A stretch of DNA of 64,000 nt from Micropterix aruncella (GCA_944548615.1 OX155963.1:23245711-23309710), one strand, 5' to 3'; numbered from the stretch's first letter, positions 9,838-22,484 are shown. Numbers and translations are program-made. Notes: generated by a model not told the origin, from the sequence alone.

Positions 9838-10119
9838 TAGTGGTTCCCAATTAGGTTTTCCTGCGTACCACTTCAATAAAGACCTCAAACTTGCTTACCC
9901 CTTATTGCAGGAACGATAAATAAAAAAATAAATCAGTTTTTTAACATTTTGTACCATCAAAATAGAGTTGATGACGGTGAACATCATTTTAATGTGACAA
10001 ATTTGCACGTTTTTCTTTGCACAACTCTGAAACACTTAGTCAAGAGATTGCCACGCGTACCCCTTGATGCAAATCCGCGTACCCCTGGGGGTACCCGTAC
10101 CACTAATTGGGAAACACTG
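9838..10119. mobile_element. hAT-type non-autonomous element (282 bp) with 8-bp target duplication
   Basis: The ends are TAGTGGTTCCCAATTAGG at the left and CTAATTGGGAAACACTG at the right, imperfect inverted repeats of the CAGTGGTTCCCAA type common in hAT elements. Flanks are GTCTACAT (9830-9837) and GTCTATAT (10120-10127), an 8-bp target-site duplication with one mismatch. The interior has no transposase. It sits 123 bp downstream of the DOMON exon donor, so it is probably intronic. Confidence 0.88.
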
Positions 10120-10127
10120 GTCTATAT

Positions 10128-11294
10128 CATTCAAATAGTCGATGTTAGATGTGGGAAGTGGAATGATTTTTCAGGAAACGTAATCTTATGAATTTGATTC
10201 TACAATTACTACAAATAATGAGAGTAGTAATATTTAATTTTGTGTTAGGAGGAGCATTATAACGTTTTAGTTGATTTGCATATAAACGAGCTCATATAGA
10301 GCCAGTTCAAAATTTGAAAATATGTAAATAATTGTTTGGTACATTATTTGAGAGTCCTAAGAAAGACCGTTTTATTTTTTGGCCGCAACCAAAAACGAAG
10401 TTAGGTATTTTATGTATTTTCTGCTTAAAACTGAAACGAAAAAGTATATTTTATATCCCAAAGTATATATAGAGAAAGTCGCATTTTTACTGCATTGTTT
10501 TATTATTAGTCGACATAACTTCATCAATGTTAGCAAGCAATGTCCAGGATGTCCGCGGCAAACCGATATTTTTAAAGGGTGACTGTAGGTAAAACTAAAC
10601 AAGAGCTTTTTTTTATTTATACTTTTTCAAAAAAATATGCTGTGGGATATTAAAAGATTTATTTGTATAGCATAGTATCTACATGAAAAACTGAAATGAA
10701 GACCACCTACAAGTTTTTTTTAATGTATTTCTTGGTTACAGAGGAAAAGCATTTTCTATGATCAAATTTCGGATATTCATATGATTTTCAACTCATTTAT
10801 TCATGTAAAAGAATGTCATGTACAAAAGAATCCATTAATATTTTAAATCATATTTTTAGAGTTACAAGTGATGAAATAAAAAAAAAAATCTAAATTTTGC
10901 TGCTTATTTTCATATACATGTACATTTCAAGAACCCTTTGAAAGGAATGCCGGTATGTGTATAGCATAAAACATATACCTACTCGGCATTACATAATAAG
11001 TGATCGATTATAATCCAAAATAAATATGGTATCTTATACTGTAGCATAGTAGGAAAAGCCATTCGGTATTCTTTTATAATATAGTATAAGTCTGTCAGCA
11101 TACATTTGCCGTATATATTGTTGCCGTATAAATGTCGCATCGTAAATATTGTCCTCACTAGAAAATACTTTACGAGCTGGATACTAATCATCATGATGAG
11201 CATCACACAAAGACGTAGATTGAGAATGTATGGAACTAGAAGATGGTTCAGGCTGGTTATTATTATCATTTGCCGAAAAACAGGTTTGAATGAA
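10128..11294. other. AT-rich, probably intronic stretch, nothing identified
   Basis: No supportable exon, RNA gene or repeat partner. Poly-A and poly-T runs are frequent, and all open frames are short and of low complexity. Confidence 0.6.
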
Positions 11295-11317
11295 TAATGC
11301 CGCAAACCAAAACGAAA

Positions 11318-11500
11318 CCGAAATTCAGTCGATCTCTAATTATTTTACGATTGCCCACAAAAAAGAAGTGCAGTATGTTTAGGGTTGATATATGTATGTT
11401 TTCCGTTTCTTTATTCCACCATAACTTAGATCAAGTAATGTTAGAATCGCTATGTCATCCCGAGTGTCAAAAGGTAATTGGGACGGCCATTTGACAGTTT
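11318..11500 (+). repeat. Dispersed repeat family B, copy 1
   Basis: Contains TTCCGTTTCTTTATTCCACC followed by TAGAATCGCTATGTCATCCC and GAGTGTCAAAAGGTA. The same ordered blocks occur at about 11770, 24705 and, inverted, 59500-59670. Non-coding. Confidence 0.7.
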
Positions 11501-11764
11501 AATTTTTTCTTTCTTCTTCTTCGCGGCCGCCAGGAATAAAACCGTAGGGCCAGTAACGAATAGACGTTTTTGGAATATTGATTTAGAAAAATAAATTATA
11601 CAAAATGTTTCATTATTACAAAAATATTATTAATATTTTAGTAACCGATTTACCACTTTATTCCATTCATTCCAATTTATTCCATTCTTGTCAATTCATG
11701 ACCAATTTATTCCATTCATTACGTAATTTTACTCGAAATAAAACCAGTATGTGTTTATGATGAA
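11501..11764. repeat. Local degenerate repeat of TTTATTCCATTC
   Basis: TTTATTCCATTC-like words recur four times within about 11657-11730. No gene. Confidence 0.5.
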
Positions 11765-12290
11765 ACCCAGATTTTTTCTGACTGCCCAATCAAAAGCAGT
11801 GTAATGTGTTCAGGTTTCATGTGTTTATGTTTTCCGCTTCTTTATTCCACCATAACTTTAAACGCTGGAACCGATTTAGAAGTGTGTGGCATCGTTAGCA
11901 TCGTTTTGTTATTCCGGGTGTCAAAGGGTACCTAAACTGCCCAGATGTCAAATAGGTAATTGGTCAAATGTTCAAATAATTAATGCATCGTGTTCATTAT
12001 CAAATAAACGATTTAATTGAGTAGATTATGGACATCATGATTATCATAGAATGCGCAATCGTCTCTAAGCACTGGATGTTTACAGAGGTAGCACGCTTCA
12101 ATGGGGCCATAACGGAGCATCCGTAAGTAGAATTTTGTTCCAGTGAATATCGTTTCAATGAAGAACTTTAGTCCCTAAAAACGTGCGCACGAACAAATTG
12201 TTTGTAATACGTATCAATACAAAAGTTCACTTTTTGTACCGGCGGTCGTGTTTTTAATGTTTTTAAAATTATTTACTTGTTTTGTAATAC
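11765..12290 (+). repeat. Dispersed repeat family B, copy 2 (longest part)
   Basis: Reads CTTCTTTATTCCACCATAAC, CGATTTAGAAGTGTGTGGC and GGGTGTCAAAGGGTACC, and later AGTTCACTTTTTGTACCGG with GGTCGTGTTTTTAATG. The later blocks match the ends of the copies at 22485-22740 and 24690-25070, so these pieces define one longer element. No frame or terminal inverted repeats were found. Confidence 0.65.
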
Positions 12291-12369
12291 CGTTTCAAAG
12301 CACACAAATCAAAATTCTCAAACAGTTACAATCTTATAGATGTAAATGTGTCTATAATGTGTGTAAATG

Positions 12370-12440
12370 TGTTATATTTATATATTTGTGTATGTATGTA
12401 TATGTATGTGTGTATGTGTATATGTATCTATATGAGTACC
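12370..12440. repeat. (TGTATA)n-like microsatellite
   Basis: Imperfect TATGTATGTGTGTATGTGTA array. Confidence 0.85.
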
Positions 12441-13486
12441 TACTTCAGTTAGGCTTCTCCACCTAAGTCAGAAAATAAGTCCCCAGATACAGTCTATATT
12501 TGGCCTAGTTAGGTATGCGCTGAGCATGGTCATGACATGCGCTGAGCATTGGTATGACAATTTTTATGTGTTTTATAATTATGTTTGAAACAAATAAATA
12601 AATAAATAAGAATGCAATATATATAGGAATAATATACCTGCCAAGGCTTAGTAAGAGCAAATCAAATTTGATTACATAAAGAGTCCTATTAATCTGCTCT
12701 AATTCACATAACGCATGATAATCAACAATACTATAGAAGTATTTCTTTGCAAAGCGGCTTCCGTCTTATTATACTGCCTGAAGAAAGAGTATCTTCAGAT
12801 AATAGCCGCAAAGCACGCGAAGCCACTCTTGCATGTGTTTTAGCTGACGGCTAAATAACAGAAGCTAAAAATTTACATACATCTGCCAGTGGCGCGAGTA
12901 ACAACAGGCCAATTTACTTAAAATGGACGTCGCATCGATATCGACACTGAAGAACTTCTTGAGATAAAATTGAAGCCCCATGAACAGCTGTCGTTTCAAC
13001 GACGATGACAGCTTTCGCTGAAAAGTTCTTCAATTTTTAATTTATTCTAAAACTTTGAAGTCTTAAAGAGTAGATATTGGGCCATTAGCGCAAGAAAGGA
13101 TGAAAGAAATAGGCCAATTAATTACCCCCATGGGAATAACAAGCCATCAATCATGAAATAAATTACAGAGAGATACAACCGTTAATCTCTAGTAGGGATG
13201 CGTAGGAACAATCGATTTTAAGAATATTTCTTGTTTTTAACGTTATCAATGATTGAAATGTAATCGATACTATGATGAAGTGAGTGAATTTCCACGATAA
13301 ATTTCATATATGTACTTATGCGATATTGGAACCCCGTGTTGGTCCTAACACCATAGAATAGTGAGTAAAAACATGAACACGACACGAGGGCGTGCAAAGG
13401 ATTTTACTTCTGCATACTGACCAGTGACGGTGTCTCTAACTGTGTTTGAAGGGGTGCAGTTATTTATTTTAACAATTATTGAACTG
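12441..13486. other. Non-coding stretch with a non-repetitive block
   Basis: No gene is supported. The part at 12750-13060 has balanced composition, and I noticed no second copy of it in the window. Confidence 0.5.
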
Positions 13487-13789
13487 TGGGCCCGATTACG
13501 TTTATTCGTGAACTAAAACTGAAATTAGTTCAAGGGAACGAGATAGAGCAATACGTTAGAATATGAAACGAAAGATCGTCAATTTTCCCGCTTAAAAACT
13601 ACCGGTCGAACTTATATTCGTCCGAATAAGTTTGAACACATTTCGTGCGGTCTTAGATTCAGATTCCTGATAGTTTTAATGCGAAAAATGACAACCATTC
13701 ATTTCACATTCCGCTCTAGCGTATTGCCCTGTCTCTTTCACATGAACTAATTTCCGATTTTAGTTCACGAAGAAACGCAATCGAGCCCA
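13487..13789. mobile_element. Long-TIR MITE (303 bp)
   Basis: The arms are about 90 bp, inverted and roughly 80% alike by eye: TGGGCCCGATTACGTTTATT at the left, and GAAACGCAATCGAGCCCA at the right as reverse complement. Inside both arms are GTGAACTAAAA, GAACTAATTT and the CGTATTGC block. The short spacer has no frame. An arm of the same family stands alone at 5077-5165. No target-site duplication was found, so the superfamily is not assigned. Confidence 0.85.
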
Positions 13790-15109
13790 GTTTGTCAGTA
13801 CAAATAAATACATAGATCAGACTGCAAAAACTACAAACAGAGAATGAAAAATGTCTCAATTTCTGCACTACTGATCGATAGCCGATGCCCTCTCTCGCTG
13901 TCTAAAGTTTCCTCTTCGCCGACATCCGCTACCGTTTACAATAATGCCTGGTTTTGGCGGCAGAAAAAAACAACCTGCCCCGGTCGGGTTGCGTTGAAAA
14001 ATTACCACTCACTACCAAATTTGCATAGCCGCTAGTCTGGAGTTGAAGTTAATGTATTGCAGACTGTATGCCCGGATGGTGTCTAGTTTTTTCCTTCTCC
14101 CTTTCCACCATTTTACTGATTCAAGTTTGGTGGTTTTATTAGGTAGATTTAAAAAAAAGATATGTCTACATTCAATCACTGATAGCATTAATTATGGTCT
14201 CCAAAAAGCTTTGTAGGGTGATATTATGCAAAAAGTTTTCTGAGTCAAGGTTAACTTCAATATTAACGTAGATATTATTGATATTAATATTATTTTGATG
14301 TTACTGCCGTTGTTATATTTAATTTTTTGTTATGAATAGATTTCGATAATGCTGTTTTGTATTCTAATGGAACGTTCAAGTATTACGTTAGGCAATTTGG
14401 GTGGAAGAGGCAGGGGGTCTTGTAAAACAACAACTTCACTTGTAAAACAACAACAACAACTTGTAACTTGTAAAACAACAACAGTTCGAACAACTATATA
14501 TAGGGGACTAAAATGTTTGATTTCAGTTAGGTTTCCGTTTCTAATTGCATTGGCAAAGGTTAAAATAAATATGTTATTTTATTTTAAGAGTTTATTAGTA
14601 AAATAAAAACTAAAATAGGAGGATGCATGAGAAGAAAAATGGTGGATAAAGCCAAAAATGTATGTAAGGACAGGGCCAAGTCAGGAAAACGGCATAATTT
14701 AATGTAAGATAAGTAAAGGTTTATTAGGACAAATTTGAGCCCATTTTAACATATTTTAAACTCAAGCAAATGTCTATTACATTATATGTGATTGTTTATT
14801 ATATAACAATATGAATAAATAAAATAAACAATATACGCATATATTGCGGGTTAGAAATCTCTTGATTTATTTATTATTACCGCAAACGCGATTAAAACAA
14901 TAAAAAGGTATTTTAGCAACTTTCCGGTACTTTGCCCAACATAATTGTGACTTTTAGGTAAAAATGGCCACTTGGGTGTTACGTAACGTTTAGGGAGGGG
15001 AGGGGTACAGATCAACGTTACGGCGCATTACATGGGGGGGGGGGGGGGGAGTGCGTTGCGTAATACTTGAACGCCCCCTAATGTGTACCCCACTGTATCT
15101 CAGAAACTA
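13790..15109. other. AT-rich stretch with local repeats and a G-run
   Basis: Contains an AAAACAACAAC-type local repeat at about 14424-14483. A GC-rich block runs from TTACGTAACGTT (about 14979) through a run of about 17 G near 15035-15051 to GTAATACTTGAACGCCCCC, which looks like part of a repeat family with poly-G. No gene is supported. Confidence 0.55.
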
Positions 15110-15270
15110 CACTACCAACTAGGACTGAATTACGTACAAAAATAGTTTATTCTAATGCCGAGATTACAAAAGCTGATGACATATTTCCACCATTTTGTTT
15201 CAAAATGGCGGCCCTTCCAAAATTAAAAGAAATAGAAATCCGTTAATACTGGTCCTATAAAAAATAAAAT
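15110..15270 (+). repeat. Dispersed repeat family C, plus copy
   Basis: Includes AAAGCTGATGACA, TTTCAAAATGGCGG and AATCCGTTAATACTG. The reverse complement of the same ordered blocks is at 19095-19270. Inside is a short hairpin formed by CCATTTTG and CAAAATGG. Confidence 0.75.
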
Positions 15271-17224
15271 AAAAATACTTAAAATTCTGAGGATATCGTC
15301 TACAACTCATGCTTATGCTCCTTTTCGTCATATTCAGAGTATTTAGAGTTTAAATAAATATGTAATTTGAAAATTGACTAATTCATAACTCCGTTATTAT
15401 TAATGCTACAATGGTAAACAACAGTGTCGTAGAATCTTGAGAATAAGGCTGTAAATTTGGTTTAATAAGTCATTTCTTTATATCTCTACAAGTTTACAAG
15501 TTTATAAGCTTTACAAGTTTAGAAAGGTTTACATGTTTATTAATCAAAATTTTAAAATAATGGGTTGAAAATAGAGAAATTGGTATAAATCGAGATTATT
15601 AAAACTCAATCAATTAAATCGAAGAGAAAAAAACAAAAGAATTTGAATATCGAATGCAAGTTATCGTGCTTATTTATAGCCAATTAATATCTAAAACAGC
15701 TACGCATTATATATCGCTTCATCAAAGACGAAATTTGGGAAATTATGTGTTGCCGCATATTAAATAGATTTTTTTAAGTGTAGGTACATGGTTAATAGGT
15801 ATTAAAGTTTTTTGAAATGGCTATTGTAAAAAAAAATCCGTTTGTATTTTCTATTATTATTTTTGTTCTCTTTTGTGGTTGTTTTTCCAAGGTTATGTAA
15901 CATATTTTATCTGTAATTTCTACAGCAAGAAAAGGTATTTTAAATAAATAAGCTCAATTTAACCGCAAAAAACTTTGCAACTACTTTCATGCCAGCAATC
16001 ATTTGTTTGCAACAAGTCAAACCAGCCTGGCGCCTGCTTGTTTTATTTCCAATTAAATTTTAAAAAATACCCCGAATAACCTTATTTTTTAAGGTTTTAA
16101 GATAATACGACTTTCTATAAGTCGCGTTTTGTTTACCGACAAGCCATTACGCCATAATATTAATGTATGCGGGTCGCGATCGATGTCCGAGCTGCCACTT
16201 TTTTTTAACTTATCGTCCTTACATTTATAAAGGCATACATTTCACGCTAAGTTACCTCCTTACATTGACACAGAATAATAGAGCAGCCACTCCAAAATAC
16301 TAATGAAGGGAATAGGTTAAATGGAGAATGGAAAAAAGTGATTTCTTTTTATTATATTGTCGTGCTGTTTAAAATGAATGGCTAAGTTAAGAAAAGGCTA
16401 TTTACTGCCCTGACAAATAATCACCGGGAATTGTTCAATAAAACAAAAAAGTATTAGCATACAAATTATTATTCATACAAATTATTATTCATACAAATTA
16501 TTGTGGTAACCTTTAAAATATTCCCTATTACATGTGATATACTTACGCTAACGAATAATCCAATCGCCAAAACACCTGTAATAGGCATTTTCTGACGTGG
16601 CTTTCAGCCCCCTCTTGAAAAAGTGTTTTTTTTAGATTTTTTATTTTATAGTAAACTTACAAATAGTATATTGTAAACTTACAATAATATGGCTAATAAT
16701 AATATAAGGGTAAGAAAAGTAATAATAAGATAAGTTGTTAATAAGGTAAGTTCTGAAAGGAGTATATAAAGCAAAATAGAAGTATTAATAGTTGGATATC
16801 AATATTTATAATACATAATATGATATAATATTTTGTTTGTCATTCTCTATTTAATCGAATGTTATATTCCATTTAATGCCGATTTTATAACAGAATTGCA
16901 TTTTATTTATTATTTATATTTTTGAGTACCACATTTTAAGGCAATTTAGTTCTATTAGGATTTTACTAAAACTTTTACATAATTTATTGTAATATTAAAG
17001 TCCTGTCCACCCTAGAACGGGATAGTTCCAGTTGGGTAACAGAATCAAATAAGCAAACGGTTTGCCATTCGGTTCCTGTTATTTTTGTAAGCAAAATCAA
17101 TGTTTTATGATAATTAATTCTTAAGTAAATGAATATAAAAGTATGTTATAATATAATAGTCATATAATACAGTACACTAGGATAGCAGTTAGTGAAAATT
17201 TAAGAAGTAGGAGATAGGCTAGGT
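15271..17224. other. AT-rich stretch, no gene
   Basis: Only simple-sequence features: three tandem copies of an ATACAAATTATTATTC-like unit (about 16458-16502), and a 45-bp piece at 17063-17107 (TGCCATTCGGTTCCTGTTAT) that recurs at 31315-31360. No exon or RNA gene was recognised. Confidence 0.6.
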
Positions 17225-17575
17225 ATGATCGAATCTTTAATTAAATTAATGGAATCATAAAAGACATCTAATCTTTTACATATTTTATCAAAAACGCGAC
17301 ACATTCTGGTAAGAGGTCTATTTGACACGATGCAGATGTTGGCTATTGCAAGTGACAACATAAAATGTTTGAGAGCTCCTCGTTAGTCGCGGTGGCACAC
17401 GAAATTGAACTTTTTCTAGACTAACTTGTCTAGTCGATTGTGCAAAAGCTTATGGAGACACGTTTTATCAGTAATGTCGTTCAATGAGTTCGCGTCAATA
17501 TTTTCTCATTTATTGATCCATATTGAATAATGCCATGCTTTTTCAGTAGGGTGGTTTCGACGCTTTATTGTCTGA
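17225..17575 (-). pseudogene. Reverse-transcriptase C-terminal remnant, same family as 5850-6300
   Basis: The minus strand reads LEKVQFRVPPRLTRSSQTF, then in shifted frames NRPLTRMCRVF and later FNDSI-like sequence. Nucleotide identity to 6090-6280 is high (GCGACTAACGAGGAGCTCTC occurs in both). Frameshifted and truncated. Confidence 0.75.
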
Positions 17576-18530
17576 TGTGACTTTACAGATATATCAGATT
17601 GTCTATCAATTTCTCCCTCACGTGTAAGGCAAACAACCTCTGACGACTTTGCCTCACTTAAAATTCACCAGCCATCATTTATCGTCGTTTCGTATTCAGA
17701 GTTGAGCGGTGAACGTCTCAACAATATGTTTATTTCATATATATTATCTCGCTTAAATAATGAATATTAAGTATTTGGGTTTCCGTCATTTGATTTGTGT
17801 CATACGTGGGTTGAAGGAGTCATTTTGTCAACTTCCTGGTATAGCCCTTTATGGCGTCCCTAGTTGTAAGTATATAAGTATAAAAGGTAAGTTATCAAAC
17901 ATGACTTTATAGAGATATCCTAAACTATTGCAGGTAGAGAGAGAAACGTACATGAATTTTGGAAAAATGACATGATTTTTTTTAAAGCCCATAATTTTTG
18001 GAGAAATCCCCTTATTTCAAAAGAAAATGTTGATGTTAGCCGGTCCAATATCATATTAGAAGCAAATCATTGTAGCCCAACAGTTGTCTAGAGTTCTTAA
18101 AAGTTGCTCAAAATTGACTTTATTATTGACTATTACAATTTAAGGCTATTCCTATATTTTTTTACTCTTCATATCAGCTCCAAATTAATTATTGCGAAGT
18201 AACTCTATCTTAGCTTCATTTTCTCTATAAACGAAAACTATCTTTTTTAGGCATGTATACAATTATTAAGAACTATAGAGAACTTCAAGAAGAAGAAAAA
18301 ATCAGTAATCATATAGCGTGTGTGTTACTCTCTATATTAATCCTACCCTCTCTCCTCGGCCAAGGTAAATACCTCTCTCTTTTCAGCCGGACTATTCGAA
18401 AGAGAAAGCACTCGCTGGTATATTACGGACTCACTGAATTGAGTACCTTAGAATTGAGCAAGAGAAAAAGAAATATGCTAAAGGTGCTGGGTACTTCAGC
18501 CAACAAAACCCATTATCACCAGCGCGAGTA
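17576..18530. other. AT-rich stretch with an unassigned open frame
   Basis: An ATG frame at 18253-18531 (92 codons, Lys/Arg/Leu-rich) shows no domain, signal peptide or splice support. I do not call it a gene. Confidence 0.5.
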
Positions 18531-18800
18531 ATTTGACATCGGTCGAAGCGCACCACTTCCCCAGCTTTGTTTTTGGAGAGTTTAATGACATTCAAAAGTC
18601 CGTCAGGTTGGCAGCGTTAGCATATTTATTAAATAATTAAGACCGAAATGAAAAGTGATGGAATTTAGGACACGGCGGAGTTCCCACGGCCGGGTTTGCG
18701 CCCTTTGTCCGCGCGATGAGTGAAAATTTTCGAAGGGTCGCTCCTCGCACCCATTGTTCCGCTCATGTATGGAACAGTCGCAGACCGGTGCTGCCAATTT
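18531..18800. other. GC-richer non-repetitive island (possible cis-regulatory element)
   Basis: Stands out from AT-rich flanks, with CACGGCGGAGTTCCCACGGC and GTTTGCGCCCTTTGTCCGCG. I noticed no second copy in the window and no convincing frame. Regulatory function is inference from composition only. Confidence 0.35.
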
Positions 18801-19094
18801 TATTATTGTAAAATAATGATAAAAAATCTGGTTGATAAACGGTATCATATATTTTTCCGAATTTTATTTTGATGAAGCGACATACAATGCTTCGCTTCTA
18901 GGTATCGGCTATAATAATCGGATTTTCAGGTACGATCTTCATTCTTCATTTCATACCCATCACCTTAACGTTTTATTTGCTAAATTCGTTACCTTTCTTC
19001 CACAAACTTTTCAACAAAGTTTGAGGTATTATTTGCAGGATTCTAAGACACTCTTGTTTTCCTTCTAGAAGTAATTTTATCGGAGTTATAGGGT

Positions 19095-19270
19095 ATTGTT
19101 TTCAGTTCTTAACATTTTTAATTTAAAAAAAACGATGAAGAGATATTCAGTATTAACGGATTTACGGGGTTTGTAAATTTAAAAAGACCGCCATTTTGTA
19201 ACAAAATGGCGGATAGCTGTCATCAGCTTTTTAAAGCTCGCCATTAGGATAACTATTTTATTAAGTAATT
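19095..19270 (-). repeat. Dispersed repeat family C, minus copy
   Basis: Reverse-complement partner of 15110-15270: CAGTATTAACGGATT, CCGCCATTTTGTAACAAAAT, CTGTCATCAGCTTTTTAAAG. Confidence 0.75.
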
Positions 19271-22009
19271 TGGTCATAATCGGTCGTGAATTTTCAGAGC
19301 AACAGTGGGTACAGACATATACACAGACATTTTCGTATTCCCAAGATCACGAAACGTGGAGATCCGGTGCACACTCAAATTCTAAATTTTGCTCGAAAAC
19401 AAGACTTCCCTATTTGTATACTTATTTCGTGTAAATTAAAAAAAACAATGTTTTGGATTTTGTTTAGTATAACTCTATTACGCCCTAACTGATCACAGCA
19501 AAGATGATAAAACACAAGATTATGACCAACTGGTCCCTACTCGATAAACTTCAAGTTTGAGCAGAAATTAACAACTTCAACATGAAAAATAAGTTTCGAA
19601 CTGCCTTAGACTACAAGTCCTTATGGACACTGCGTAGATAGGTGGTTAGCAATAAAATTAATTAAAATAGGGCACAGAAAATACTCAAGCCATTGGTTGA
19701 ATATTTTATTGTGACCATAAAATAGATATTTTTAAACCCAGAAATGGAAAAAATCCCGACTTTTCATTTTTATGGATTGGAGCTTCCTGGAATTATGAAA
19801 ACATTGAGACTTATACAAGTTAAGAGAAAAGAATCCCCAGAGGAAATTATAATTTAACTCGATTTATACTGGTAATGTTACAAACTTATTCTTTTACTAC
19901 ATTGTATTTTCCAACCGTCGTAAAAGCGTATTGTATTATATGTATTGCTACAAAATATATGTATTATATGTATTGCTACGATAGGCCACGTATGGCAACG
20001 TTACAGCTGTCGAGCGGCAGCCTAACGAAATTCCCAGAGTAGTCACGTGGGCTTGGTCGCATACGAATCTCGATCAAATCCTGCTTTTTGTTTGTCTTTG
20101 ATCCCACGGGAAATTGCAACGAGAGTGATAAAGGATGAACTTTCGTAATGCATTGATGCACAAAGTGGATGGGCTCAACTGTAGTGTTGCCAACTATTCC
20201 GGATTTTCCGAGAGGTCCCAGTTTTGAGACTATTTTAACGATTTCCCACCCAAGGTGCAAGCGGGACGTCATTTGTCTCAGATATCTGACAAAACGAACA
20301 ATGGATTTTAGTTAAGTACCTACGTATTCTAAAGATATATGTGTAGGAAAACTTAGTCTAAAATGTAAAGAGTTGCACTTGTAATAATAATTAGTAGTAC
20401 CTAATTGTTGTTCTGAATATTATATGTAGAATAATAAAATTAGCATTTAGATAGATACCTAAAAAAGTTTTGCTCCCGAACGATTTGTCTCAAATTCACA
20501 AGATTGTCGGCGATCGTCGCCGACGCGGCTCCCGCAAGCGCCCGAACATTGAAATATATTTTTATTTAAATACCTGCATAACAACTGAAAACGCTTTTCG
20601 TCTATTGAGACGCGTGATTCGCTGGTATCCCCGATTTTCATAAACAAAATGCCGGAAATGCATTTTTTTAGCAGGCATTCCTACTCTGAAATGATACGCG
20701 TAAATGATAACAATGAAGACGTAGCGCCGCATAGGAACCTAAGTCCCTATGTACCACACAAATCCCTAAAAAAACATATTTTATGAGTAACTTAGTCGTG
20801 GTCATCTCACAGATGCATATATGCAATCTAGGTTTCTAAAAAAATTAAGTAAAGTGTACTTGGACTATTTTAAGACAGTCTTCTACGTGTGTATTCGGAG
20901 CAAATTCGAAAATACCTGACCAAATTTCTCCTAGAGATTGAAAGTTTGGCACAGCGGAGGTCTCTCCTGTCGATGACAGGAAAGATCGCCCTGTCCTTTG
21001 AGATTAGCGAGTTAACGAAACGCTAAGTGGACAACTCGGAATTTCATTCTCAGTTAAGTCTATTTATTGTGCTGATCAGTCCAGAAGATTCACATGATTT
21101 TCCAAGATAGATTTAAATCGATATGTAAGCCCAGGTCTTTCACAAGTCTTAGGTTAGACCGGGGAAACTAGCGGCAGGCCCCAGTGCTCTACATATAAAT
21201 ATCAGAGATCAAAACTATTTAATATATCAGTTTCCAGGACCTTTAGTACCATCTGCTACATACCTATCCTTTACTCTTCACGACTCCACTTCTTCATCTA
21301 ATCGAAAAAAACACAGCGATCTTCCTCTGCTAAAGTTTACCATTTAATAGGCATGACTAAGCACCTCGCGTTATCATTATCCGACATTTCTTTAATATTT
21401 TTTTAGCTGGAGCTGTGACGCCATAACTGCAAGAAAGTGGTTAAAGGGTGATTAATCATTTTGAGGAAAACATCTCGGCGATACTGTCAAAACAGCATCC
21501 GCACCCTTTGCGCTAACCAGCGTGGGAAAATTTTGTTATTATTCATTTATGGATCAGAAGCCCAATTCTGTTGGCCAATGTTTATGTCACCTTGGCCTGT
21601 CCAACTTAAGGTTTAACTCCTGTCCGACGGCCTCCTTGAAGAGGGACTTAATATGTCAAGGCTGCTGTGGGATTCTGCCACGGCTGAAACCTACAGTCAG
21701 AGGCGATTGGGCTCAGAAGATTGCGGATTCGTAGGAATCAGACTGGTTTTCGTACCAGGCTGTGTCAGCCACGATTACGCAATCCGGCGAATAAACGGAC
21801 GGTCTGTAGACGTATGTTTCGTAGTCGACCTGACGTCATCTATCTTTGAAACGATTCCTTGGCCGCCCAGCCCCGAGCGATCTTGACTGGCAAAAGTTAT
21901 TTAAACTGAATTGCCGTTGAATTACCGAATTAGTCAGGTAGAGGCCGCGCAAGCGACCTAAAATCTGTCACCAGACTGGCGGAGGAGAAATTAGCCAAAT
22001 TTGGTCCTG
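19271..22009. other. Non-coding stretch, no gene supported
   Basis: Mixed composition. GC-richer patches at about 20460-20540, 20930-21060 and 21640-21890 have short open frames on several strands but no recognisable domain. A short motif AGTGTTGCCAAC lies near 20181. Confidence 0.55.
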
Positions 22010-22110
22010 CCCGAAGGGTTCGCTTCCCAGTGTCTAGCGGTAAGGCGTTGGATTCTCATGGGCCTGTTGGCATAAGTAGACGGTGTACTGTGTTGTCCCT
22101 TTGTCTTTGT
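22010..22110 (+). repeat. tRNA-like (A-box/B-box) repeat, copy 2
   Basis: GGGTTCGCTTCCC (B-box-like) is followed 5 bp later by TAGCGGTAAGGCGTTGGATT (A-box-like), then a segment with TAGACGGTGTACTGTG. It is the plus-strand relative of 4775-4895. It does not fold as a tRNA cloverleaf by eye. Confidence 0.45.
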
Positions 22111-22484
22111 ATTTGGGTTCACCCTATAGTTGAAATAATGGTCTAATATCAATATAACTTCTAAGTGTCCTCGAAAACGTCTGTGCTTTTGCATTGCGAG
22201 CTTTCTTCACCTCATTCAAAGGGTTCGAGGTTACACCTCTTCATATGAAGTTTTGCCACATTTTGGAGCTCTCCGCCTTGCTTGCGTAGGCCCTATATGG
22301 AAGATTGTATTAGAAAATGCGTTTCGCCGCTCTCTCCTGAGGAATCTGGGACACCAGATGCCAGTTGCGGCGTCTGGCATCTATGTCGTCCGATTCTTGT
22401 GTTTCTGATGCTGTCCGAATAGTGGATGTTCATGATCTGGTGGCCATTCTCCGACAGGAGGCGTACAAATTAAACCTGTCGATT

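Noticed and set aside
22010..22110. A functional tRNA gene
   Set aside because: B-box-like and A-box-like motifs are present but in the wrong order, and no cloverleaf can be drawn.
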